This document shows positions 9,923-17,423 of a stretch of 64,000 bases of DNA, piece after piece. Origin of the DNA: an uncultured Opitutaceae bacterium (GTDB lineage Bacteria > Verrucomicrobiota > Verrucomicrobiia > Opitutales > Opitutaceae). How positions within the stretch are numbered: the first letter of the stretch is position 1; each line of letters starts with the position of its first letter. A program made the translations under genes and the position numbers. Under the pieces are notes generated by a model. That model was not told the DNA's origin, ran no database searches, and saw nothing but the letters and a program-made list of their open reading frames with translations. The DNA lies in contig CAIYUN010000038.1 in the NCBI GenBank assembly GCA_903929355.1, positions 19,573 through 83,572 of the forward strand. Reading direction: 5' to 3'.

Positions 9923-10245
9923 TGGGTCGCCTGGATGAGCGGCTGGGCGCTTTGCGCCGGGCCGGAGCGGAGGCATCAGGACCTGCCCCCAGCGCGCCAG
10001 TGGAGGGCGATCCCGAGGCCGGCGCACCAGTGGGTCCGGCGGCGGACGAAGAGGCGGCCATTCTCGCCACCCAGCGCGAAGCCACCCCCGCCGCGTCGGC
10101 ACCGCGCGAGGAACCGCCCCAAAAGCTGCCGCCCTTGGAGGGATTGGTCGCCCGCATTCCCCCCGTGGTGCGTGAAACCCTCGACGAGCTGTTCCGGGCG
10201 AAATTCACGGTCGTCCGCCGCGTACCACCGTCCGCCCTCAAATAA
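9922..10245 (+). CDS. Small protein overlapping dnaX, or -1 frame extension of DnaX
   Basis: The ORF of 107 residues starts at the ATG inside the TGATG overlap with the dnaX stop, a geometry typical of translational coupling. A Pro/Ala/Glu-rich middle of about 60 residues leads to a more ordered C-terminus (LEGLVARIPPVVRETLDELF, then RAKFTVVRRVPPSALK). Alternatively it is the tail of a long DnaX made by slippage on the A10 tract just upstream. The C-terminal block looks conserved in style and not random, which supports a real product, but its function is unknown. Confidence 0.65.
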
Positions 10246-10847
10246 GTTGCCCGCCACGGGGATGAATTCATCGATGCATCAGGAGTAATGCCAACGTCTG
10301 TTGTGATTTAGACTTTGTGTTTGCTCCGGGGGTAGGGCGCGACCGCCTGGTCGCGCCGCAGGCTTGCTTGCCGCGCCAAAGCCATGCGACGGCGGGGCGA
10401 AGGCGGATGGGCGCGCCGCTCCGGGTTGGAGCTGCGGCGACCTCGCCGCAGCTTACATTGGCTATCGTCTAAAGATTACCAGGCGTTGGCATAAAGCGCG
10501 AAGACGCAACGGGGCAAAGAGGGCGGGACGGGGCAGCCAACCCGCAATGTGAAGCAAACCATCCACCACGGAGGGATGATTTTACACGAAGTTCGCAAAT
10601 ACCGGCTGATCCGGTGGATCGTGTTACGCACTGGCTGAAAGACGGTTTGGGGCGATGGGGTGTTGCCCTGTGCCGCCAAAGATCGCAGCGGATGGGGTGG
10701 AGGGCAACACCCCATAGTGTTTGCGGAGGCAAAAGCGCATCATCCTCCACGTCTCACGGCTGAACTCATTCCGACGCTTTCCGGTGCCCGGGCCGGACGC
10801 GGAAATAGATGAACCGCCGCGATGACGCCTTCCGCATTTTATCCTCC
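10246..10847. other. Gene-free interval with several perfect hairpins
   Basis: This 600-bp stretch has no convincing gene. Three perfect inverted repeats are visible. GGCGCGACC (10336-10344) pairs with 10349-10357 around a 4-nt loop. GCTGCGGCGA (10431-10440) pairs with 10443-10452 around 2 nt. A 15-bp arm ATGGGGTGTTGCCCT (10655-10669) pairs with 10701-10715 around 31 nt. A filler-like segment, AAAGCGCGAAGACGCAACGG, lies near 10493-10512 and matches the style of the repeat at 47331. Some of these are probably REP-type dispersed repeats; one may terminate the dnaX transcript. Confidence 0.6.
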
Positions 10848-11027
10848 ATGACCTCCCCCCATTCCGTCCGCACCCTGCCCGTCATTGATAACGTGCCGCT
10901 CCACGCGGCCATCGTCGCCCGCGCCCAGGATCTCTGGGTCAGACACGGGCGCCCTGAAGATCGGGACGAAGCCATCTGGATAGAAGCCGCCCGGTTCATT
11001 TTTTTCCTCACCCCTGTCCTCCACTAG
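10848..11027 (+). CDS. DUF2934 protein (first of two)
   Basis: This 59-residue protein carries the DUF2934 signature, an IA/VARAxxLWxxxGxPxxxxxxxWxxA pattern: here HAAIVARAQDLWVRHGRPED followed by EAIWIEAARF. The start MTSPHSVRTLP is preferred; an ATG at 10809 would add 13 residues. The domain has no assigned function. It is followed 9 bp later by a second DUF2934 gene, so the two look like a tandem duplication. Confidence 0.65.
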   Translation: MTSPHSVRTLPVIDNVPLHAAIVARAQDLWVRHGRPEDRDEAIWIEAARFIFFLTPVLH

Positions 11028-11036
11028 ATTTCCTTC

Positions 11037-11264
11037 ATGAACAAGACCCGCCCAACCAGCTTGGCTGCTCCCGTCCCCACCCAGCCCATCAGCAAAGTTG
11101 CGCCACCGCCCCATGAAGCCATCGCCGTCCGCGCCCACGAACTGTGGGTCGCGCAGGGTCACCCCGAAAACTGCGACAAGGCCATCTGGCTGGAGGCCGA
11201 GGGCCAGCTCGGCGCGGCCCAGCCCTCACCGCCGTGCAACCTGGCCCTGTCCACCGACAGCTGA
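11037..11264 (+). CDS. DUF2934 protein (second of two)
   Basis: The 75-residue product has a Pro/Ala-rich N-terminus, then the DUF2934 core HEAIAVRAHELWVAQGHPEN and KAIWLEAEGQL. It is clearly related to the preceding gene. DUF2934 proteins are often near stress or membrane-associated genes. Here the ferritin-like gene starts 28 bp downstream on the same strand, suggesting one transcript. Confidence 0.75.
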   Translation: MNKTRPTSLAAPVPTQPISKVAPPPHEAIAVRAHELWVAQGHPENCDKAIWLEAEGQLGAAQPSPPCNLALSTDS

Positions 11265-11292
11265 CGCCAGCCCCACACCCGTCTTTCCCTCC

Positions 11293-11748
11293 ATGAAACA
11301 AATCCGACCCATCACCCGCAAAGAAATGATCACGCTGCTGAACGAAGATCTCGCCCGTGAGTATCAGGCCATCATTGGTTACGTCGTCTACAGCCAGACG
11401 ATCAAGGGCGCGAAATACCAGCACATCGCCGCCGAGCTGGCGCGCCATGCCACCGAGGAGCTGGACCACGCCGTGCAAATCGCCAGGCAGATCGACTATT
11501 TCAACGGGACGCCGACTGTGACCGCGAAAACGGTGAAGATGTCGGACAAGGCCGAGGACATGCTGCGCTTCGATCTCGAAAACGAACGGGCGACCATCAT
11601 CCATTATCGGCAGCGGATCCGTCAGGCCGAGGCGATGGGTGAGTTCGCACTCAGCGAAGTCCTCCGGAAGATCACCGTGCAGGAACAGGAGCATCTCACT
11701 GACCTGGCCAACGCGCTGGGAATCGAAAATCCCGAGATCAACGATTAA
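11293..11748 (+). CDS. Ferritin-like / bacterioferritin-type protein
   Basis: This 151-residue four-helix-bundle protein is read from MKQIRPITRKEMITLLNEDL. The metal-ligand pattern is present: Glu in LAREYQAI, an ExxH in ATEELDHA, and a second ExxH in VQEQEHLTDL near the C-terminus. These fit a di-iron ferritin-like site used for iron storage or peroxide detoxification. The length is close to bacterioferritin (about 155). I see no haem-ligand methionine in the expected place, so a plain ferritin-like label is safer. It sits between DUF2934 genes and dodecin in a stress/storage-like run. Confidence 0.8.
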   Translation: MKQIRPITRKEMITLLNEDLAREYQAIIGYVVYSQTIKGAKYQHIAAELARHATEELDHAVQIARQIDYFNGTPTVTAKTVKMSDKAEDMLRFDLENERATIIHYRQRIRQAEAMGEFALSEVLRKITVQEQEHLTDLANALGIENPEIND

Positions 11749-11796
11749 GGAGGAGGCGGCCCGCGAACACCGAACATCCCGCCGAGAAAGCCCCCC

Positions 11797-12006
11797 ATGA
11801 AAGACCACGTCTACAAACTCATCGAACTCACCGGCACCTCGACCACGTCCATCGAGGACGCCATCGAAAAAGCCCTCAAGCGCGCCCACAAAACCGTGAA
11901 GAACCTGTGCTGGTTCCAAATGATCGAAACGCGCGGCAACATCGCAAAGGAAAAGGTGCAGCATTGGCAGGTGACCATCAAGGTCGGCTTCACCATGGAA
12001 GGCTGA
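11797..12006 (+). CDS. Dodecin family flavin-binding protein
   Basis: The 69-residue protein starts MKDHVYKLIELTGTSTTSIE and matches dodecin throughout: the helix AIEKALKRAHKTVKN, then LCWFQMIETRGNI, where the Trp stacks on flavin, then HWQVTIKVGFTMEG. Dodecins assemble as dodecamers that store or sequester flavins. The length is standard. The gene lies 48 bp after the ferritin-like gene and has AAGGAGG in the gap (11750-11756). Confidence 0.9.
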   Translation: MKDHVYKLIELTGTSTTSIEDAIEKALKRAHKTVKNLCWFQMIETRGNIAKEKVQHWQVTIKVGFTMEG

Positions 12007-12024
12007 GCCCGGGGGAAACGCCTC

Positions 12025-12468
12025 ATGAATTACCTGCTCACTTCGGCGGCGGCCGGCATCCTGGGCGTGGCGGCGATGGAACTGGCCATGTGGTTGATGA
12101 CGAGCAACGGCCTGGCGCGCGGCAACATGATCCTGGCGCTGGGGGGTTTGCTGACCGGCAAGCGGGCGCATGCCTTCCGCACCGGCCTCACGGTGCAACT
12201 GATCGCGGGCGTCGCGTTCGCCCTGCTTTACCTCTGGGGGCTGCGGTCGTTCGGGATGACCCACCTTCCGGTGGTGCTGGTCGCCAGCGCCGGCTTCGGC
12301 GTCTTTCACGGCCTGGTCGTCAGCCTGCTGCTGGTGTGGATCGCGTCCGACCATCATCCGCTGAAAGAATTCAAAGGGGCCGACCTGGCCATCGGTCTGA
12401 GCCATTTCCTCGGCCATGTGGCCTACGGCGTGACGGTGGGTCTGGTCGTGGGCCTCGCCTCCCTGTGA
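12025..12468 (+). CDS. Membrane protein of unknown function
   Basis: This is a 147-residue protein with four predicted membrane helices: about residues 3-27, 52-73, 80-106 and 122-145. No family is recognised. It begins 18 bp after dodecin and ends 29 bp before the MarC gene, so it belongs to the same probable transcript. Small residues (Gly, Ala) dominate the helices and a His-rich short loop (SDHHPLKEF) sits between helices three and four. Confidence 0.6.
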   Translation: MNYLLTSAAAGILGVAAMELAMWLMTSNGLARGNMILALGGLLTGKRAHAFRTGLTVQLIAGVAFALLYLWGLRSFGMTHLPVVLVASAGFGVFHGLVVSLLLVWIASDHHPLKEFKGADLAIGLSHFLGHVAYGVTVGLVVGLASL

Positions 12469-12497
12469 GGCCGACCAGGCAGGTGTCATCCCGCCAC

Positions 12498-13145
12498 ATG
12501 TCCCTCCATGAATACATCTTCCTCGCGACGAGCTCGCTGTTCGTAATCGTGGATCCACTGGCGGCGGTGCCGGCGTTTATTGCGATGACTCCGTCCAACA
12601 CGCCGGCCGACCGCGTTCGCATGGCCCGGCTGGCGACCTTGGTCATGGTCGGCGTGCTGTTGGCGTTTGCCCTGACCGGTCGGTGGATTTTTCGGTTTCT
12701 CGGCATCACGATGTCCGCCTTTGAGATCGCCGCCAGCATCGTGCTGCTGCTGGTCGCGCTCGACATGCTGCGGGCGCAGCGTTCACGGGTGCTGGAAACC
12801 CGCGAGGAAACCGCCGCCGGGATCGAAAAGCTCGACATCGCCGTCACCCCGCTGGCCATTCCGATGCTGTCCGGGCCTGGCGCCATTTCCACTGTCATTC
12901 TCCTGCAAAACCAGGCGCAGGGACTGTCGCAGCAAATCGCCCTGGGCCTGAGCATCGTGGCTGTTTCCGCGGCAACCTATGTCATCCTGCGGATGTCGGC
13001 GCATGGCATGAAATGGCTCAGTCCCATCGCGATGAACATCTCCATCCGCATCATGGGCCTGATGCTCGCGGCGGTGGCCGTGCAATTCATGCTCAACGGC
13101 CTTGCGGCGGCGCACGCCGACTGGCTGGCCCGGCCACCGGGATGA
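12498..13145 (+). CDS. MarC family integral membrane protein
   Basis: The product is a 215-residue protein with six hydrophobic segments and the MarC (UPF0056) signatures: N-terminal LATSSLFVIVDPLAAVPAFI, and the internal repeat TPLAIPMLSGPGAISTVILL. The conserved NPxG/DPLxxxP and PLxxPxxxGPG motifs are those of the NAAT/MarC family. Early work linked MarC to multiple antibiotic resistance, but transport function is not established. The reading frame extends far upstream through the dodecin region; ATG 12498 is the only start consistent with family length. Confidence 0.85.
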   Translation: MSLHEYIFLATSSLFVIVDPLAAVPAFIAMTPSNTPADRVRMARLATLVMVGVLLAFALTGRWIFRFLGITMSAFEIAASIVLLLVALDMLRAQRSRVLETREETAAGIEKLDIAVTPLAIPMLSGPGAISTVILLQNQAQGLSQQIALGLSIVAVSAATYVILRMSAHGMKWLSPIAMNISIRIMGLMLAAVAVQFMLNGLAAAHADWLARPPG

Positions 13146-13281
13146 AATCCACCCGGGGCGGCTTGCGGCCACCGTGGCCAAGGAACTCCCGGCCATACCG
13201 GCTTGGAATGCCGCCGCCTCGGGCCGGACAAAGACCGGCTGACTCGGTGGATCGTGCGGCGACAGGGGAACTAGGCCCGGG

Positions 13282-13659
13282 CTAGGCCAGCGCCCGAAGC
13301 GCTTCGGTCCGATTCTCACATGTGATGATCTTCAGACCGCGCGGGTAATGGAAAATCGACATGATGCCCAAACCGATGTCCTTGCTCGGGTCGGGAATGA
13401 TCCGGACCACGCGCGCCACGCCACGGCTCCGATATAGGTCCATCGCCTTCCCCACGGCTGGCACCAACCGAAGATCCATGGAATCCAAGTGGGTCAGATC
13501 GATCAACAAATGGAACCCGGCGGATAGCGGCACCAACGCCTGCTCAAGCGCCACTTCGAAACGCGCGTATTCAGCGGGACCGATGTCGCCCACGAAGACG
13601 CATTCCAGCAGATTGGATGTCGGATCGGACGTGACCAGAACTTGGTTGGGCGTGGCCAT
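13282..13659 (-). CDS. STAS-like domain protein
   Basis: This is a 125-residue single-domain protein. The pattern (beta strand LLECVFVGDIGPAEYARFEV, then FHLLIDLTHLDSMDLRLVPA and ARVVRIIPDP) resembles a STAS/SpoIIAA-like fold: the central LLIDLTHL strand precedes a serine-containing loop at the usual phosphorylation position. Such proteins act as anti-sigma antagonists or phenotypic sensors, but no kinase or sigma partner is nearby. The start MATPNQVLV is preferred over the upstream ATG at 13710. Confidence 0.55.
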   Translation of the reverse strand: MATPNQVLVTSDPTSNLLECVFVGDIGPAEYARFEVALEQALVPLSAGFHLLIDLTHLDSMDLRLVPAVGKAMDLYRSRGVARVVRIIPDPSKDIGLGIMSIFHYPRGLKIITCENRTEALRALA

Positions 13660-13972
13660 GGGCCTGCGGCTTTGGGTTGCTTCAGTCCTATGGTCGCTTG
13701 GTTCGAGCACGAAGGAAATGGTTGAAGGGCTGAAGGCAAGGCAAGGCTGACGCGGTTCAGGTTGGAGAATGGCAACGCAGCGCTGCCATTCGACCGACGC
13801 GATGCTCCCGGCTTGTGGCGGCCCGCGCCCACAGATTAAACGTTAAATCCTGACCCCGTGGATCAGGTTCGAGCAGCTTTCGAGGATGACGGACAGCCGC
13901 AACCGCAGGGGATGACATCCGCCCCCCCCGGTGCCGAATGCCCGGCGGACGTCAAAAATCGCGCCGTACGGC

Positions 13973-14098
13973 TTATTTGCCGCAAATCTTGGCGATGATA
14001 AAAATGATGACGGCACCACCGAGGCCGCCGCCGAGCAGCAGATAAATCAGGGAATAGCCGGCAGCGGCGAGGGGGAATAGGGTGGCGAGGTCGTGCAT
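13973..14098 (-). CDS. 41-residue small membrane protein
   Basis: This short reading frame starts ATG at 14098 and ends TAA at 13973. It encodes MHDLATLFPLAAAGYSLIYL, then a Gly-rich turn LLGGGLGGAV and a second hydrophobic stretch IIFIIAKICGK. It forms one long or two short membrane segments with a cationic C-terminus. It lies 51 bp downstream of the DUF892-type gene on the same strand. The hydrophobic pattern is coherent and it is probably expressed with its neighbour; the function is unknown. Confidence 0.55.
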   Translation of the reverse strand: MHDLATLFPLAAAGYSLIYLLLGGGLGGAVIIFIIAKICGK

Positions 14099-14149
14099 GG
14101 TCGTGGTGCTTGAGGATGGAATTTCTCGGAATGGAAGGCGGCGCAGAGG

Positions 14150-14644
14150 TCAGGCGGCGAGCGCGGCGGCATTCACCGCTCCGGCGATTTCGATGAGCTT
14201 TTTATTCGTCTCCCCTTCTTCATCGAGGGTCGCCTGCAGCAGGGCGGCCACTTCGTTTTCGCCGAGGGCCTGGGCGAAGGCGCGGGCGGTGCCATAACCG
14301 GCCATTTCATAGTGCTCCACGCGCTGGGCGGCGCCGATCAATGCGGCATCGCGCACGGCGGCGGGGCCTTCGATGCCGATGGCCTCGCCGCCTTCCTCGA
14401 CCAAGCCGAGCATTGCGTGGCAAACCTTGCCTTTCACGGGGAGGCCAAGGGATTTAAAGCATTCGGCGAGCCGAGTCACATGGCCGCGGGTTTGCGCCAA
14501 GTGGCCGGTGAAGCCGGCCTTGAGCGCGGGGTTGGTGGCGGCCTTCGCCATTTTGGGCAGCGCCTTGAGCAACTGGTTTTCGGCGTGGTAGAGGTCTTTG
14601 ATTTCGTCAATGAGCAGGGCGTGTAAGTCAGGGATGGAGGACAT
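14150..14644 (-). CDS. DUF892 (YciE-type) ferritin-like protein
   Basis: The protein is 164 residues and belongs to the YciE/DUF892 ferritin-like family. It has LIDEIKDLYHAENQLLKAL at the N-terminus (Glu and ExxH-like ligands), then GHLAQTRGHVTRLAECF, AAQRVEHYEMAGYGTARAF and LLQATLDEEGETNKKL, the usual four-helix pattern. YciE proteins are stress-induced and often sit near dodecin or ferritin genes, which fits the neighbours at 11293 and 11797. The start MSSIPDLHALL is used; a 27-codon N-terminal extension is unlikely. Confidence 0.85.
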   Translation of the reverse strand: MSSIPDLHALLIDEIKDLYHAENQLLKALPKMAKAATNPALKAGFTGHLAQTRGHVTRLAECFKSLGLPVKGKVCHAMLGLVEEGGEAIGIEGPAAVRDAALIGAAQRVEHYEMAGYGTARAFAQALGENEVAALLQATLDEEGETNKKLIEIAGAVNAAALAA

Positions 14645-14772
14645 GGTGCCTGCTACGGTAGCACCCCGCCGGAGCCATTCCCAGGGGGTCTTCACCCACC
14701 GGATCGATTCCGTCTCGTCGTCCAAGAGCGTGACGCGCTTTACCGAAATCGCCGTCGTGACCTCCGAACGTA

Positions 14773-15042
14773 ATGCGAAGGATCGATTTTGTCGGGACCA
14801 AGTTCACGGCCAACGCCCGCATGAGCCGCGCGCAGGTGCGCGCGCATGTCCCGCTCGATGCCGCGCCGGCCGTAATGCTCCAACAGGTGATGGAGCAACT
14901 CTCGCTCAGCGCCCGCGCCTACGACCGCATCCTGAAGGTCTCCCGCACCAACGCCGATCTCGCCGCCAGCGACCGTGTCGAGCAGCCGCATCTCCTGGAA
15001 GCCATCCAATACCCCTCGCTCGACCGGAATGTTTTCTACTGA
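14773..15042 (+). pseudogene. C-terminal fragment of ComM/YifB (Mg-chelatase-like)
   Basis: About 75 residues match the C-terminus of ComM-type AAA+ helicases: [15 protein letters not shown], then [40 protein letters not shown]. This is the Mg-chelatase C-terminal helical domain. The roughly 430 residues that should precede it (LON-like and AAA+ modules) are absent; upstream lies the divergent DUF892 gene. An ATG at 14773 makes a short ORF, but the piece is almost certainly a remnant of a deleted or relocated comM. Confidence 0.8.
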
Positions 15043-15347
15043 CAACCTAGTATGCGGCACGATGCGTGCACGCAAATGCTACCTTGAAGCCATCCCCTGA
15101 TCCTGCCTTTGCGTCCTTTGCGACCTTCCTGTAAAACTCTGGGGCGTTTCCGTGCATTGCCCCATAATTCCGCCTTTCCGCTGCTCCGTTCTCTCCGTTT
15201 CCTCCTGTTCAATCCTCAGGTCCAGCCCGTCTTATTTGGTCGCCAGTGCTGTTTTACCCTAGATTGAGATGCGCCGTCTGGTGGGGTCAAAAACTGCGCT
15301 TGACTCGCACGGGCCTGATTTTACGGTTCACCCCTTGCTTAGGCCAC
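15043..15347. other. Gene-free interval before tRNA-Asp
   Basis: No gene is visible. The middle holds pyrimidine-rich filler, CTTTGCGTCCTTTGCGACC near 15107-15125 and CCGTTCTCTCCGTTTCCTCC near 15186-15205. These resemble the complement of the repeats at 47331 and 54395. The tRNA promoter should lie in the last 60 bp; TTGACT near 15300 is a possible -35, with no good -10. Confidence 0.5.
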
Positions 15348-15424
15348 GGGGTGGTAGCTCAGTTGGTTAGAGCGTCTGCCTGTCACGCAGAAGGTCGCGG
15401 GTTCGAGTCCCGTCCATCCCGCCA
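15348..15424 (+). tRNA. tRNA-Asp (GTC)
   Basis: This is a 77-nt cloverleaf including encoded CCA. The acceptor GGGGTGG pairs with CCATCCC, the D-arm is GCTC/GAGC, the anticodon stem is TCTGC/GCAGA with loop CTGTCAC (anticodon GTC), and the T-arm is GCGGG/CCCGT around TTCGAGT. The discriminator is G, as expected for tRNA-Asp. Its last 27 bases are repeated at 25447-25473, marking it as the attachment site of the island that follows. Confidence 0.97.
15398..15424 (+). repeat. Left attachment repeat of island 1 (27 bp, tRNA-Asp 3' end)
   Basis: The segment from CGGGTTCGAGTCC to the encoded CCA is identical to 25447-25473. Flanking bases differ on both sides (G/A before, G/C after), so the direct repeat is exactly 27 bp. 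The intact tRNA is on this side, as expected for a tyrosine-recombinase element that restores the tRNA 3' end. Confidence 0.92.
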
Positions 15425-15471
15425 GTTTATCAAGCACTTACGAAATTCCTCTCAGATTCCTCTCAAGGAGG

Positions 15472-16743
15472 GTGACACTGAGAGCACCGTCCGGCACCCG
15501 CCGGAAACGGACGGCACGGACCGGCAAGAATTTTTTGCGACGCTGGCATTATCCGGCAGGGAGCGGCATCACCGTCAGCGAAATCATCAATCGCAGCGAA
15601 GGGGCCAAGTTTGGCCGTTCCTACCGTGTGACCGTGCCAGCGCGCCTCGCAGGGGTGCGCCGGTTCAAGCAGTTCGCATCCATTGAGACCGCCGAGCAGT
15701 GGGCGGCCGAGCAGAACGCTGGCATCCAGCAGGACGGGAAAAAGCACTTCCAACTCACCCCCGCCCAGCGCGAGGCAGCCATCGCCGCCTTCTCCCTGCT
15801 TGAAGGCACTGGCCTTTCCCTCGCCGAGGCCGTCAGCCTTGCCAAGAAGCACCATCAGCCCTCCGCAGGTGCCCTTACCGTCACGCAAGTCGTTGAAAAG
15901 CTCTTGGTCGAAAAAGAGGCCGAGAACCTTCGCGAGCGTTCCGTGCGCGATCTGCGCAACCGCTTGGACATCTTCTGCCAGACCTTTGGCGACCGCCCGG
16001 TCAAAGACATCAGCCGCGCCGACATCGAAGAATGGCTGAAAGACCTGCGCAGCGTGTCCGCCAAGAGTGCCGATGGGCTTTCCGCCCGCTCCCGCAAAAA
16101 CTACCTCGTCACCATCCGCACGTTTTTTAATTACGCGATTTTCAAAGGCTATCGCACGGCGGACAATCCGGCCACCAAGATCAGCATGCCCAAGATTGAC
16201 TGGCAGGCACCGTCCATCCTCACCGTCCCGGAAGCTCGGCAACTCTTGGCTGCTGCGCAACAGGAGCAAAACGGCCAGTTGCTGGAATCCGTCGTCATCG
16301 GCCTGTTTGCCGGCATCCGTTCCAACGAAATAATGCGGCTAGACTGGAGCGCGATAGACCTCGACGAGGGCATCCTCACCATCGGCCCGCAAATCGCAAA
16401 GAAACGCCGTCTGCGCGTCCTTGAGCTCATGCCCAACTGCATCGCATGGCTCAAATCCTGTACCAACCGCGAAGGACGTGTGGCCCCGGGCAAATACACC
16501 GTGCGGTGGCTGGCGTTCGTCAAGGCAGCCGGCTTCCCCGATTGGGGCGAGAACCGCACAAACGCCATGCGTCACAGCTTTGGTTCCTACCACTACGCTC
16601 TCAATTCCGATGCCGCCAAGACGGCCGCAATGCTGGGCCACCGCGCCAACGATCAGGTGCTCTTTGACAGCTACCGTTCCCTTGCCCGAAAAAAGGACGC
16701 GGAGGAATATTTCGGGATTCTACCAAGCGGTGTGAAGACATAA
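15472..16743 (+). CDS. Tyrosine recombinase / site-specific integrase of island 1
   Basis: This phage-type integrase of about 423 residues catalyses integration at tRNA-Asp. An N-terminal arm-binding region leads to a core-binding SAM-like domain (LTVTQVVEKLLVEKEAENLR through ARSRKNYLVTIRTFFNYAI) and a catalytic domain. The catalytic residues are Arg in FAGIRSNEIMRLDW, Lys in the KKRRLRV region, HSFG (as RHSFGSYHY), HRAN and the nucleophile Tyr in DSYRSLARKKD. The start is uncertain: GTG 15472 abuts the AGGAGG at 15466-15471, while CTG 15478 has better spacing. The gene appears intact. Confidence 0.9.
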   Translation: MTLRAPSGTRRKRTARTGKNFLRRWHYPAGSGITVSEIINRSEGAKFGRSYRVTVPARLAGVRRFKQFASIETAEQWAAEQNAGIQQDGKKHFQLTPAQREAAIAAFSLLEGTGLSLAEAVSLAKKHHQPSAGALTVTQVVEKLLVEKEAENLRERSVRDLRNRLDIFCQTFGDRPVKDISRADIEEWLKDLRSVSAKSADGLSARSRKNYLVTIRTFFNYAIFKGYRTADNPATKISMPKIDWQAPSILTVPEARQLLAAAQQEQNGQLLESVVIGLFAGIRSNEIMRLDWSAIDLDEGILTIGPQIAKKRRLRVLELMPNCIAWLKSCTNREGRVAPGKYTVRWLAFVKAAGFPDWGENRTNAMRHSFGSYHYALNSDAAKTAAMLGHRANDQVLFDSYRSLARKKDAEEYFGILPSGVKT

Positions 16744-16770
16744 AAGAGCCCACGATGACTGAGGAGTGCG

Positions 16771-17250
16771 ATGGACACTTTTATCACGATTAGTCCGTCT
16801 TCTTTTCTGCGGCCTCATAATCGCGCGCTTGCCATCTCAGCCCAAACGAGTGCTCCCTTGGCCGCGATGTGGCGAAAATTCCAAATCTCTGCCGTCCTGC
16901 TCGCGTGGCTCCTTGCCACGGGCAGCCAGTGGGATATGGCGCAGGTTTTCGCATGGGGCCGCATGATCGCCAGCTACTCGCGCACGATGCCACTGAGCGA
17001 GGCCATCCACATGACGTTCACACCGGGTAATGAGTGCAGCATTTGCGTGGCCGTTGGCGAAGCCAAACAGCAGCAAGACAGTCCAACCACCCCTGCCGCC
17101 AAAGCCCCCGGTAAAATCCTCCTTGTTTTCCAGCCGGTGCCAGTGATCGTCATTGTCGTGCCGGAATTTTCCCCGTGGCCGTCTGACGGCCAGACCATGC
17201 TGGGCGCGTCACGCGCCAGCCCGCCCGTCCCGCCCCCACGGGTGGCCTGA
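16771..17250 (+). CDS. Small exported or membrane protein, island 1 cargo
   Basis: The 159-residue product begins at the ATG at 16771, which has GAGGAG five bases upstream. An internal ATG at 16867 would begin MWRKFQISAVLLAWLLATG, a better signal or anchor sequence. The mature part has a single CSIC motif (NECSICVAVGEAK), a hydrophobic stretch VPVIVIVVP and a Pro-rich tail. I recall similar short proteins upstream of TonB receptors in Verrucomicrobia, but no function is known. It precedes the receptor chimera on the same strand. Confidence 0.6.
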   Translation: MDTFITISPSSFLRPHNRALAISAQTSAPLAAMWRKFQISAVLLAWLLATGSQWDMAQVFAWGRMIASYSRTMPLSEAIHMTFTPGNECSICVAVGEAKQQQDSPTTPAAKAPGKILLVFQPVPVIVIVVPEFSPWPSDGQTMLGASRASPPVPPPRVA

Positions 17251-17423
17251 GACCCCATCTGTCGTCCGCGTGCGCGCGGACGTAGTTCAACTGTTTGGAG
17301 GCGCTGCGGCACCGCTGCGCGTCATTCCGCACCGGGGTCGGTGCGGCTCCATTCGCAAACCATGCGCGCCCGTCCTTGGCCGTGCCCATCCGTCTTGATC
17401 TGTCTGCTTTTATTTTGTTTCCC

